A DNA stretch of 5,038 bases. It comes from Thermococcus sp. (GTDB lineage: Archaea; Methanobacteriota_B; Thermococci; Thermococcales; Thermococcaceae). Every line of letters starts with the position of its first letter. The first letter of the stretch is position 1. Made by a program: the position numbers and the translations under genes. The notes beneath the pieces are model-generated. The model did not search any database. It was not told where the DNA came from and worked only from the letters and a program-made list of their open reading frames with translations. The DNA lies in contig JAGGWM010000058.1 in assembly GCA_021157445.1 (NCBI GenBank), positions 1-5,038 of the forward strand. Reading direction: 5' to 3'. This document shows, piece after piece, positions 1 to 5,038 of the stretch.

Positions 1-1196
1 ACCTCGGGCTGGAAGCAGGATTATTGGGAATCTTCCTGACCGGAGATGCGTTCAACCTCTTCGTAATGCTCGAAGTTACTGCAGTCGCTGCCTACGGGCT
101 TGTGATGTTCTACACAGAAGAGGGCTACCCAGCCTACTCCGGTGTCAGGTACGCAATCATAAGCTCCATTGGAACCACCTTCTACTTCCTGGCGCTTGGC
201 ATAATTTACTATGCCTTCGGCACGGTAAACTTTGCAGACCTTGCGGCAAAGGCAAGGGGTTACTCGTTCCCCATATCCGAGGCCGGAGGTGACCTTCTGG
301 TCGTGTTTGCCATAACAATGGCGCTCATAACGTGGGCATTCACCATAAAGTCCGCAATTATGCCAAACCACTTCTGGCTTCCAGGAGCACACTCCTCCGC
401 GCCGTCCCCAATATCAGCGGTCTTGAGCGGCCTTGTAGTTAACGCAGGCATCTATGGTCTAACAAGGTTTATCTGGCTGTTTAATGGAATAGCGGAGTTT
501 GAAAATGCAATAAAAGTGGTTTCGGCAGTATTAATAGGACTAGGCGCAATATCTGCCATACTAGCATCCTTAGCGATGACTGCACATGATGATGTTAAGA
601 GGATCGTCGCGTACTCTACAATCCTCCATATGGGATATCTCGCCATAACAGTTGGCTTGAGAACCGAACTCGGAACCAAAGCAATGATTTTCCACATGCT
701 CAACCACTCATTAGGCAAAGCCCTCCTGTTCCTTGCGGTGGGTGTATTTATCCATGAAGCCGGAAGCAGAAAACTACAAGACTTGGCAGGATTGGGTAAG
801 CAGATGCCCCTCACAACAGTAAGTTTGGCTATAGCGACAATATCACTGGTCGGTCTTCCACCAACGAACGTGTTCTTCAGCAAGCTTGTACTTTACTATG
901 CCTACCTGGAGGGGAACACAGCTCTGGTGGTGGTTTTAGTATTATCAAGCGTTTTTGCATTGATAAGCTACATGAAAATGCTCTACTGGCTTTGGATTAA
1001 GAAGACGGAGAGCACCACAAAGGCAAAAGAGCCCAAAACTATGGTAGCAGTGCTGTTGTTACTCGCTGTATTGTGTGTTGTAATTGGAATCGTCTCACCA
1101 CTGATAATTGAAAAGATAATCGATCCAGCGACAGCACAGGCCCTCGACATTGAAGGGTATATACAAACGGCTGTAAACGTCTCGGGAGGGAAGTGA
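1..1196 (+). CDS. mrpD: MrpD/MnhD-type Na+/H+ antiporter subunit, 5'-partial
   Basis: Proton/ion-translocating membrane subunit of the NuoM/MrpD family (proton_antipo_M domain). The frame is open to the window edge (first full codon at 3), so the N-terminus, roughly 100 residues judging from a usual length near 490-500, is missing; the TTG at 24 is internal. Visible 397 residues start at the family signature LTGDAFNLFVMLE, whose E24 matches the helix-5 Glu (E144 of E. coli NuoM). K116 in the IKSAIMPNHFWLP stretch matches helix-7 Lys (NuoM K234), and K294 in PPTNVFFSK matches the helix-12 charged residue (Glu in NuoM, Lys in MrpD). The NuoM K265 position is N147 here, which is unusual. The DVKRIVAYS and HSLGKALLFL motifs are present. 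About ten hydrophobic segments remain. It is followed after 1 bp by the next gene and is probably the last subunit of an Mrp module in an upstream cluster. Whether it belongs to a plain Mrp antiporter or to a hydrogenase-linked complex (Mbh/Mfh type) cannot be told here. Family assignment is firm; the exact complex is inferred. Confidence 0.93.
   Translation, partial: LGLEAGLLGIFLTGDAFNLFVMLEVTAVAAYGLVMFYTEEGYPAYSGVRYAIISSIGTTFYFLALGIIYYAFGTVNFADLAAKARGYSFPISEAGGDLLVVFAITMALITWAFTIKSAIMPNHFWLPGAHSSAPSPISAVLSGLVVNAGIYGLTRFIWLFNGIAEFENAIKVVSAVLIGLGAISAILASLAMTAHDDVKRIVAYSTILHMGYLAITVGLRTELGTKAMIFHMLNHSLGKALLFLAVGVFIHEAGSRKLQDLAGLGKQMPLTTVSLAIATISLVGLPPTNVFFSKLVLYYAYLEGNTALVVVLVLSSVFALISYMKMLYWLWIKKTESTTKAKEPKTMVAVLLLLAVLCVVIGIVSPLIIEKIIDPATAQALDIEGYIQTAVNVSGGK
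1184..1190 (+). promoter_or_regulatory. Ribosome binding site for the 117-residue ORF
   Basis: GGGAGGG lies inside the last codons of the antiporter gene, 7 nt before the ATG at 1198. It matches the archaeal Shine-Dalgarno core and supports that start for the otherwise unrecognised downstream gene. Confidence 0.7.
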
Positions 1197-1197
1197 G

Positions 1198-1551
1198 ATG
1201 CCTTTGGAACTGCTAAAACGACACTACAAAAATAACTTACTCGCCGTTGCCCAAGTAAGAGACACCCTACTCGTAATATTAAGGGAAGGCAATAAAGTTG
1301 ACCTGCTAGCAGAGGCAGCCGAGAACATCTTTGGGCCCCTTGCTGAAAAGGGGTACGATATAATGCTGTGGCTTTCGGACTCAATTGACACTCTTCATCC
1401 AGAAGTGTTTGGAGGTATAAGCGATTTTCGTATTTTGTACGACCCCGAGAACTTCCTCTCTCGCAATCTTCCCATGTTATTGGAAATGAAAGGTGCTCTT
1501 CCAACAATCAAAAACTTGGATAAGATGCTGATTAAGGAGGTGGTAGAATGA
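1198..1551 (+). CDS. Conserved-looking hypothetical protein in redox operon, 117 aa
   Basis: Function not recognised. That it is a real gene is supported by the strong ribosome binding site, the 1-bp gap to the antiporter gene and the ATGA overlap with the flavoprotein gene (1548-1551). The protein is soluble: no membrane helix, no signal peptide and no cysteine. Visible layout: a strand-like hydrophobic stretch (about residues 14-29, ending DTLLVILREG), a helix (about 34-51), a second strand (YDIMLWLSDS, 53-62), then FRILYDPENF (77-86) and a charged C-terminus. The strand-helix-strand order and the late I-L-Y-D-x-x-x-F loosely resemble the C-terminal part of small MNT-type nucleotidyltransferases, but the catalytic GS and D-x-D motifs are absent, so any relation would be to a degenerate, non-catalytic form; this is a weak guess. 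It is not MbhI, the usual neighbour of the antiporter subunit in Thermococcales membrane hydrogenase, because MbhI is a membrane protein. By position it may be an accessory or assembly factor of the redox complex. Confidence 0.85.
   Translation: MPLELLKRHYKNNLLAVAQVRDTLLVILREGNKVDLLAEAAENIFGPLAEKGYDIMLWLSDSIDTLHPEVFGGISDFRILYDPENFLSRNLPMLLEMKGALPTIKNLDKMLIKEVVE
1536..1543 (+). promoter_or_regulatory. Ribosome binding site deciding the start of the GltD-like gene
   Basis: GGAGGTGG lies within the end of the 117-residue ORF. Its GGAGG core ends 7 nt before the ATG at 1548 but 16 nt before the second in-frame ATG at 1557, so the first ATG is preferred. The ATGA overlap with the upstream stop gives the same answer and suggests coupled translation. 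Confidence 0.75.
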
Positions 1552-2603
1552 ATGGAATGAGATTTGCGTTTTTATGCAGAGAAAAGCCTAGTCCTACTGG
1601 GAAGAAAGTGGCTATAATTGGGGCAGGACCAGCAGGCCTTAGTGCCGCGGGATACTTAGTTTGCCATGGCCACGAAGTCCATGTTTACGACAAACTTCCA
1701 GAGCCCGGAGGATTAATGCTCTTCGGAATTCCCGAATTCAGAATCCCTATTTACCGTGTTAGGGAAGGATACAAAGAACTCGAAAACGTCTTCGAAGTCA
1801 AATTCTACCCAAACACCAAAATAAGCTTTGGAGACGAGAAAGAAGAGGGAGATGACTTCATTAAGAACGTTATAGACTTTAACGAGCTTGTCCAGAACTA
1901 CGATGCAGTTTTAATCTCAACAGGAACCTGGAAATCTTCCATTCCGAATATAGAAGGGGTAGAACTGAAGGGAGTTTACCCGGCACTTGGATATTTATTC
2001 AGGATAAAAAGCGCTAAACTTGGTCACTTGAGCTGGGATGAAGTTGTTCCGTTGGAAGGAAAAAGAGTAATTGTTATTGGAGCAGGTCACACCGCCGTTG
2101 ATGCAGCAATGGAAAGCCTGCTCCTCGGTGCGGAAAAAGTTTACATGAGTTACAGGAGAACAATAAAAGAAGCTCCTGCCGGAGCATATGAAATCAACCT
2201 CCTTCAAAAGAGAGGTGTTAAATGGCTTGAATTAACTGTTCCAGTTCGCATAATAGGGGAGAACGGCGAAGTTAGGGCTATTGAACTGCAGAAATGTAAA
2301 CTGAGCGAACCAGACGAAAGCGGAAGAAGGAAACCCATACCAATTGAAGGTTCAAACTTCCAGATAGATGTTGACTACGTTATCTTTGCCGTGGGTCAAA
2401 AACCAACACCACCAAAAGGAGCAGATATTGCTATCGATAAGTGGGGCAACATAATAGTGGATGCAAGACACATGACAAGCATGGAGGGCGTTTTTGCTGC
2501 AGGTGATGTTGTTACAGGCCCCTCAAAAGTAGGGAGAGCCGTTTTGGATGGCCTTTTAGCGGCTGAAAGCATGCACCGCTGGCTTATGGAGGTGAGAAAA
2601 TGA
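1548..2603 (+). CDS. GltD-like FAD/NAD(P)H oxidoreductase lacking the N-terminal Fe-S domain
   Basis: Cytoplasmic flavoprotein of the glutamate synthase small-subunit / NfnL family, expected to pass electrons between NAD(P)H and iron-sulfur partners through FAD. Of 351 residues, the first Rossmann fold begins at about 20 with the FAD motif VAIIGAGPAGLSAA (G25, G27, G30), then PGGLMLFGIPEFRIP (53-67), a GltD hallmark. The second Rossmann fold has GAGHTAVDAA (178-187) and YRR (202-204), whose arginines usually contact the NADP 2'-phosphate. GVFAAGDVVTGP near 314-325 (G319, D320) is the C-terminal FAD motif. Full-length GltD is about 470 residues and starts with a cysteine-rich domain for two [4Fe-4S] clusters; here only about 18 residues precede the first fold, with one Cys (C10). 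It overlaps both neighbours by ATGA, so stoichiometric expression with the four-cluster ferredoxin is likely, and that protein probably supplies the missing clusters. It is unlikely to be a true glutamate synthase subunit: no large subunit gene is seen here. Alternative start ATG at 1557. The physiological substrate is unknown. Confidence 0.92.
   Translation: MNGMRFAFLCREKPSPTGKKVAIIGAGPAGLSAAGYLVCHGHEVHVYDKLPEPGGLMLFGIPEFRIPIYRVREGYKELENVFEVKFYPNTKISFGDEKEEGDDFIKNVIDFNELVQNYDAVLISTGTWKSSIPNIEGVELKGVYPALGYLFRIKSAKLGHLSWDEVVPLEGKRVIVIGAGHTAVDAAMESLLLGAEKVYMSYRRTIKEAPAGAYEINLLQKRGVKWLELTVPVRIIGENGEVRAIELQKCKLSEPDESGRRKPIPIEGSNFQIDVDYVIFAVGQKPTPPKGADIAIDKWGNIIVDARHMTSMEGVFAAGDVVTGPSKVGRAVLDGLLAAESMHRWLMEVRK
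2588..2594 (+). promoter_or_regulatory. Ribosome binding site for the four-cluster ferredoxin gene
   Basis: GGAGGTG within the last codons of the flavoprotein gene, 5 nt before the ATG at 2600. It is a near-perfect archaeal Shine-Dalgarno site and fixes the start of the ferredoxin gene inside the ATGA overlap. Confidence 0.75.
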
Positions 2604-3103
2604 GAAGAATACTCCACGTTGACTACAGTCTCTGTATCGGGTGTGAGACATGCCAAGGAGTCTGTGATTTCCTTCATCATGGAAAACCAAACATAAAAAT
2701 CTACTACACTATGAGCGGCCTCCCAATTCCAATAAACTGTCGCCACTGCGAAAAAGCACCGTGCATGGAAATATGCCCAGTAGGTGCCATATACAAGGAT
2801 TATGATGGCGCTGTGATAATAGACCCTCAAAAATGCATTGGATGTTTCATGTGTCTCGCAGTATGTCCTTTCGGTGTTCCAAGCTTCGATGTGAAGGTGA
2901 GAGCTATTACAAAGTGCGACATGTGCGTGGATAGACGTAGGCTAGGTATGGAACCAGCATGTAAAGAAATGTGCCCAGCGGAGGCGATATTCTTTGGAAA
3001 GCCGGAAGAAGTTGAAGAAAGAGTCAGACAGAGAACTGCAGAGAAAATAGCAAGAGAAAGGATTTCAACTGAATCCTTCGAAAGCTTTGGAAAGATGCTC
3101 TAA
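2600..3103 (+). CDS. HycB/CooF/WorS-type ferredoxin with four [4Fe-4S] clusters
   Basis: Cytoplasmic electron-transfer protein of the family that serves formate dehydrogenases, CO dehydrogenases, formate hydrogenlyase and tungsten aldehyde oxidoreductases. Of 167 residues, four cysteine motifs are visible: C12-C15-C18-C22, C47-C50-C55-C59 (followed by Pro), C79-C82-C85-C89 (followed by Pro), and C106-C109 with C121-C125 (followed by Pro). All 16 ligands are intact, enough for four clusters; in the family ligands pair across motifs I/IV and II/III. After residue 134 comes a charged, probably helical tail. There is no Tat signal and no membrane helix. Its ATG overlaps the flavoprotein stop, and it is the last gene of the operon. 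The likely role is to carry electrons between the adjacent FAD protein and a catalytic subunit or membrane complex encoded upstream, outside the window. The partner is unknown: a WOR5-like or formate dehydrogenase partner is possible from family knowledge, but none is visible. Its stop overlaps the convergent transporter gene by 4 bp. Confidence 0.94.
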   Translation: MRRILHVDYSLCIGCETCQGVCDFLHHGKPNIKIYYTMSGLPIPINCRHCEKAPCMEICPVGAIYKDYDGAVIIDPQKCIGCFMCLAVCPFGVPSFDVKVRAITKCDMCVDRRRLGMEPACKEMCPAEAIFFGKPEEVEERVRQRTAEKIARERISTESFESFGKML

Positions 3104-4218
3104 CCCTTCTTTTTATTTTCCGATTTTTGCTCTTGCACCAGTATTAATAAACTCAAAAGATACATTCCAGAAATTGAGTAGAACGCAGCTTCATAACCCA
3201 CCCTATCTATCAAAAGGCCGATGAAATATGGACCAGCAGTTGCTCCAAAAAATCCCATCATATTTACAAAACCCATGACTGTGCCAAGATTTTCTTCGCT
3301 TGCATGTTCACTTGTGTAAGCAGTCACTATAGGGCCAACGGAGTAAAAAAACAACCCCAACAATAAAACCAGCAGAGGATAAGCTGTTTTCACTAACAGA
3401 AAAGACAGAAGGGCATTAAACACAAGAACAAACAAAAGACTAGTCTTTCCAATCTTATCATATATTCCCCCTCCAGCAATAGAACCAAAAATTCCCACTA
3501 TTGAGAGAAGAGAGAAGTAAAAAGAAGCCTCCTCTACACTCCTGCCTTTATTTACAAAGAAGTCTGGAAGGAAAGTCAGCATTCCAAAGAAAGCGGCTAA
3601 GACTATAAAGTTCATAATGCTCAGACCCAATACTTTCTTAGGCACCGTAAACTTTGGTCGCTCAATCTGCTTTACTTCCCCTTTAATTGCTAGCATGAGC
3701 GCTATTCCAACTGTCAGGCTCATAAGTGAGAGGATCAAAAACGAGTATCTCCACTCCAAGGCCAAAGCTATTGGGACAACAACTGCTGGAGCAATGGCGC
3801 TCCCTATTGGAGGGCCGACCATGAAAACACCCAGTGCAGATCCCTTTCTTTTTCTGTATATCTGACTTATAAGAGCGGTTGCGGGAGCATAGTACAAGCC
3901 AGCAAAGACCCCATAGAGGGCTCTAATCCCTATTAGATGCCAGTATTTCCGAGTAAAAATGACCAAGGAACTTGCTAAGGAATAGCCGAGAATACTGATG
4001 ACCACAAGCTTTTTTCTTCCAAATTTATCTCCAAAATAACCAGCAGGCACCTGGATCAGGGCATAGGGAAGAAGAAGAGAAGTCATGAGCAGTCCAGCTT
4101 GGGCATTTGTTATAACCAGTTCTTCTTTGATTATCGGAATAAGAGGGGGAATAGCCATTCTATGGGCGTAGTTAAATATCCATCCAAGAGAGAGCAGCAG
4201 GAGAAGTTTTTTCTGCAT
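3100..4218 (-). CDS. Major facilitator superfamily transporter, 12 TM, substrate unknown
   Basis: Secondary transporter of the cytoplasmic membrane, 372 residues, with about 12 hydrophobic helices in two halves joined by a short charged loop (about 179-195). Motif A is clear between helices 2 and 3 (GYFGDKFGRKK, 60-70, with D64, G67, R68), and a weaker copy stands between helices 8 and 9 (GIYDKIGK, 251-258). Motif B is R99-x3-G103-x3-G107 in helix 4, and motif C-like GVFMVGPPIG (130-139) is in helix 5, a feature often linked to antiporters or drug exporters. The C-terminus is a short lysine-rich cytoplasmic tail. The start is well bounded: upstream in frame a TAA stop (4243-4245) comes before any other start. 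No Shine-Dalgarno sequence precedes the ATG, and a TATA-like box is about 28 bp upstream, so the mRNA is probably leaderless or nearly so. It faces the redox operon tail to tail and is not co-transcribed with it. Substrate cannot be deduced; sugar, organic acid or drug efflux are all possible. Confidence 0.92.
   Translation of the reverse strand: MQKKLLLLLSLGWIFNYAHRMAIPPLIPIIKEELVITNAQAGLLMTSLLLPYALIQVPAGYFGDKFGRKKLVVISILGYSLASSLVIFTRKYWHLIGIRALYGVFAGLYYAPATALISQIYRKRKGSALGVFMVGPPIGSAIAPAVVVPIALALEWRYSFLILSLMSLTVGIALMLAIKGEVKQIERPKFTVPKKVLGLSIMNFIVLAAFFGMLTFLPDFFVNKGRSVEEASFYFSLLSIVGIFGSIAGGGIYDKIGKTSLLFVLVFNALLSFLLVKTAYPLLVLLLGLFFYSVGPIVTAYTSEHASEENLGTVMGFVNMMGFFGATAGPYFIGLLIDRVGYEAAFYSISGMYLLSLLILVQEQKSENKKKG
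3107..3128 (+). terminator. T-rich archaeal terminator of the redox operon
   Basis: Three T tracts (3110-3114, 3116-3119, 3124-3128) separated by one A and by CCGA start a few bases after the ferredoxin stop. Oligo-T on the coding strand without a hairpin is the usual intrinsic terminator of Thermococcales RNA polymerase. The tract lies inside the 3' end of the opposing transporter gene, where it is read as lysine-rich codons. Confidence 0.6.
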
Positions 4219-4241
4219 ATTTTGAGGTTGGAAGTTGAACG

Positions 4242-4256
4242 TTTAAAAATTTATCG
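4242..4256 (-). promoter_or_regulatory. BRE/TATA promoter of the MFS gene (probable leaderless transcript)
   Basis: Read on the minus strand, GATAAATTTTTAAAC gives a BRE-like GATAAA followed by the TATA-like TTTTTAAA (centre near 4246). The centre is about 28 bp from the ATG at 4218, which places the transcription start within a few bases of the start codon. This fits the absence of a ribosome binding site. Confidence 0.55.
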
Positions 4257-4270
4257 AAGAGTTAAATATA
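4255..4270 (+). promoter_or_regulatory. BRE/TATA promoter of the RIO2 gene
   Basis: CGAAGAG followed by TTAAATATA (4262-4270) matches the archaeal BRE plus TATA pattern. The expected start of transcription is about 4291-4295, leaving an untranslated leader of roughly 10 nt before the ATG at 4303. The leader contains GTGA (4294-4297), a partial Shine-Dalgarno match 5 nt before the ATG. GGAGAG at 4275-4280 lies too far upstream to serve as the ribosome binding site. Confidence 0.6.
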
Positions 4271-4302
4271 AAAAGGAGAGAACGTAGGGCCGAGTGAGAG
4301 CC

Positions 4303-5038
4303 ATGGTGAGCAAACTTCTTGCACTGGAAATTTATTCAAATCTCAAGGATCTTGATTTTAGAATACTCAGAGGGGTAGAGCGTAATATGCGCCACTATGA
4401 ATGGGTGCCCCTCGAGGTAATAGCCAAGTTTGCCCGAGTCGACATTGAGACAGCATCATACCGCCTGGGAAAGCTCGATAACTGGAGACTCGTGAGGAGA
4501 AGGAGTGACATAGGCTACATAGGTTACCAGCTCACAATACATGGGTATGATGCCTTGGCAATAAGGGCATTCGCCCAAAAGGGAATAATTAAGGCAATAA
4601 GCCAAACACAGATCGGAGTAGGAAAAGAAGCCGATGTATATGTCGGGATAACTTCGAATGAAGAAAAAGTAGCCGTCAAATTTAATCGAATAGGAAGAAC
4701 AAGCTTCACAAGAATAAAACTTTATAGGCCTGATTTTATCGATAAAAGGCACATATCATGGCTTTACATTTCAAGGCTTGTTGCCCAAAGAGAGTACGAA
4801 GCATTGCAACTTTTGAGTCCAATAGCCAAGGTTCCAAAGCCCATTGCATGGAACAGACATGCGATTGTTATGGAATTTATAGAAGGGGTTGAGTTGATAG
4901 AGCTCGCAGACACTGATTTAACGAAAGAAGAAGCATCAGAGATATTGGACAAAGTTCTAGAGGAGTATAAGAAGATAGTCGAGTTTGGAATAATCCATTC
5001 CGATATGAGCCTCTACAACATAGTTCTTAAAAAGGATG
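4303..5038 (+). CDS. rio2: RIO2-type serine/threonine protein kinase/ATPase, 3'-partial
   Basis: Archaeal RIO2, an atypical kinase/ATPase that acts in late maturation of the small ribosomal subunit in eukaryotes and is thought to do so in archaea. The first 245 residues are visible; homologues run to roughly 280-300, so the C-terminal part with the metal-binding Asp is cut off by the window end. Residues 1-90 form the RIO2-specific N-terminal winged helix (EWVPLEVIAKFARVD, ASYRLGKLDNW, then IGYQLTIHGYDALA). The nucleotide loop is IGVGKEADVYVG (104-115), the ATP-binding lysine is K126 in VAVKF, and the flexible loop spans about 128-150. The hinge is MEFIEG (190-195). The catalytic loop is H232-S-D234-M-S-L-Y-N239, with the Asp and Asn five apart as in RIO2 of Archaeoglobus. 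The ATG at 4303 is chosen from promoter spacing and from the MVSKLLALE beginning; the adjacent GTG codon is a less likely start. It is divergent from the transporter and unrelated in function to the redox operon. Confidence 0.95.
   Translation, partial: MVSKLLALEIYSNLKDLDFRILRGVERNMRHYEWVPLEVIAKFARVDIETASYRLGKLDNWRLVRRRSDIGYIGYQLTIHGYDALAIRAFAQKGIIKAISQTQIGVGKEADVYVGITSNEEKVAVKFNRIGRTSFTRIKLYRPDFIDKRHISWLYISRLVAQREYEALQLLSPIAKVPKPIAWNRHAIVMEFIEGVELIELADTDLTKEEASEILDKVLEEYKKIVEFGIIHSDMSLYNIVLKKD

Noticed and set aside
24..26. TTG as start codon of the antiporter gene
   Set aside because: The frame stays open to the window edge and the residues before it (LGLEAGL) fit the family, so the gene begins outside the window.
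586..592. ATGATGA, matching the C box of archaeal C/D guide RNAs
   Set aside because: It lies in the conserved HDDVKR coding motif of the antiporter and no CTGA D box follows at a fitting distance.
983..1507. 174-residue open frame on the minus strand
   Set aside because: Opposes two well-supported + genes and has no promoter or ribosome binding site; a mirror of coding sequence.
1198..1551. Identification of the 117-residue protein as MbhI
   Set aside because: Length and place after an MrpD-type gene fit, but MbhI is a membrane protein and this one has no membrane helix.
3060..3076. Small inverted repeat (GGATTT, 5-nt loop, GAATCC) near the end of the ferredoxin gene
   Set aside because: Six pairs including one G-U pair, inside coding sequence and without an adjoining T tract on the + strand; most likely chance.
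3617..3865. 82-residue open frame on + inside the transporter gene
   Set aside because: Antisense to conserved MFS helices 5-6 with no start signals.
4099..4287. 62-residue open frame on + across the transporter start and the intergenic region
   Set aside because: Antisense to the transporter N-terminus, runs through both promoters, with no ribosome binding site and no recognisable protein features.

Overview
The window looks like chromosomal DNA of a hyperthermophilic euryarchaeon of the Thermococcales (Thermococcus or Pyrococcus type). Evidence: archaeal BRE/TATA promoters, strong GGAGGTG-type ribosome binding sites, ATGA start/stop overlaps, heavy use of ATA, AGA and AGG codons, an Mrp-type antiporter gene joined to iron-sulfur and flavin redox genes, and an archaeal RIO2 kinase. 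Species cannot be fixed from sequence reading alone.

Layout. Positions 1-3103 (+ strand) are the 3' end of a tightly packed operon: (i) an MrpD/MnhD-type antiporter subunit, cut off at its 5' end by the window edge; (ii) a 117-residue soluble protein of unknown function; (iii) a 351-residue GltD-like FAD/NAD(P)H oxidoreductase lacking the N-terminal iron-sulfur domain of full-length GltD; (iv) a 167-residue HycB/CooF/WorS-type ferredoxin with 16 cysteines for four [4Fe-4S] clusters. Gaps are 1 bp or 4-bp ATGA overlaps, and each internal gene has a strong ribosome binding site. A T-rich archaeal terminator follows the last gene. Positions 3100-4218 (- strand) hold a convergent 12-helix MFS transporter whose stop codon interlocks with the ferredoxin stop. 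An 84-bp divergent intergenic region (4219-4302) carries back-to-back TATA boxes, and 4303-5038 (+ strand) is the first 245 codons of the RIO2 kinase, cut off at the window end.

How the genes may work together. Mrp-type subunits in Thermococcales occur in membrane complexes coupling ferredoxin-, formate- or CO-dependent hydrogen metabolism to Na+/H+ exchange. The flavoprotein plus four-cluster ferredoxin is a plausible soluble electron-transfer pair feeding or draining such a complex, with the clusters missing from the flavoprotein supplied in trans. This is inference: the upstream genes that would show the catalytic partner (hydrogenase, formate dehydrogenase, CODH or aldehyde oxidoreductase) lie outside the window. 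The MFS and RIO2 genes look like unrelated neighbours.

Points of most interest are an Asn in place of the usual channel Lys in MrpD helix 8, the unassigned 117-residue operon member, the split flavin/ferredoxin module, and the interlocked CTAA stops with a terminator written into the opposing gene's lysine-rich tail. No tRNA, rRNA, CRISPR or insertion sequence was seen.
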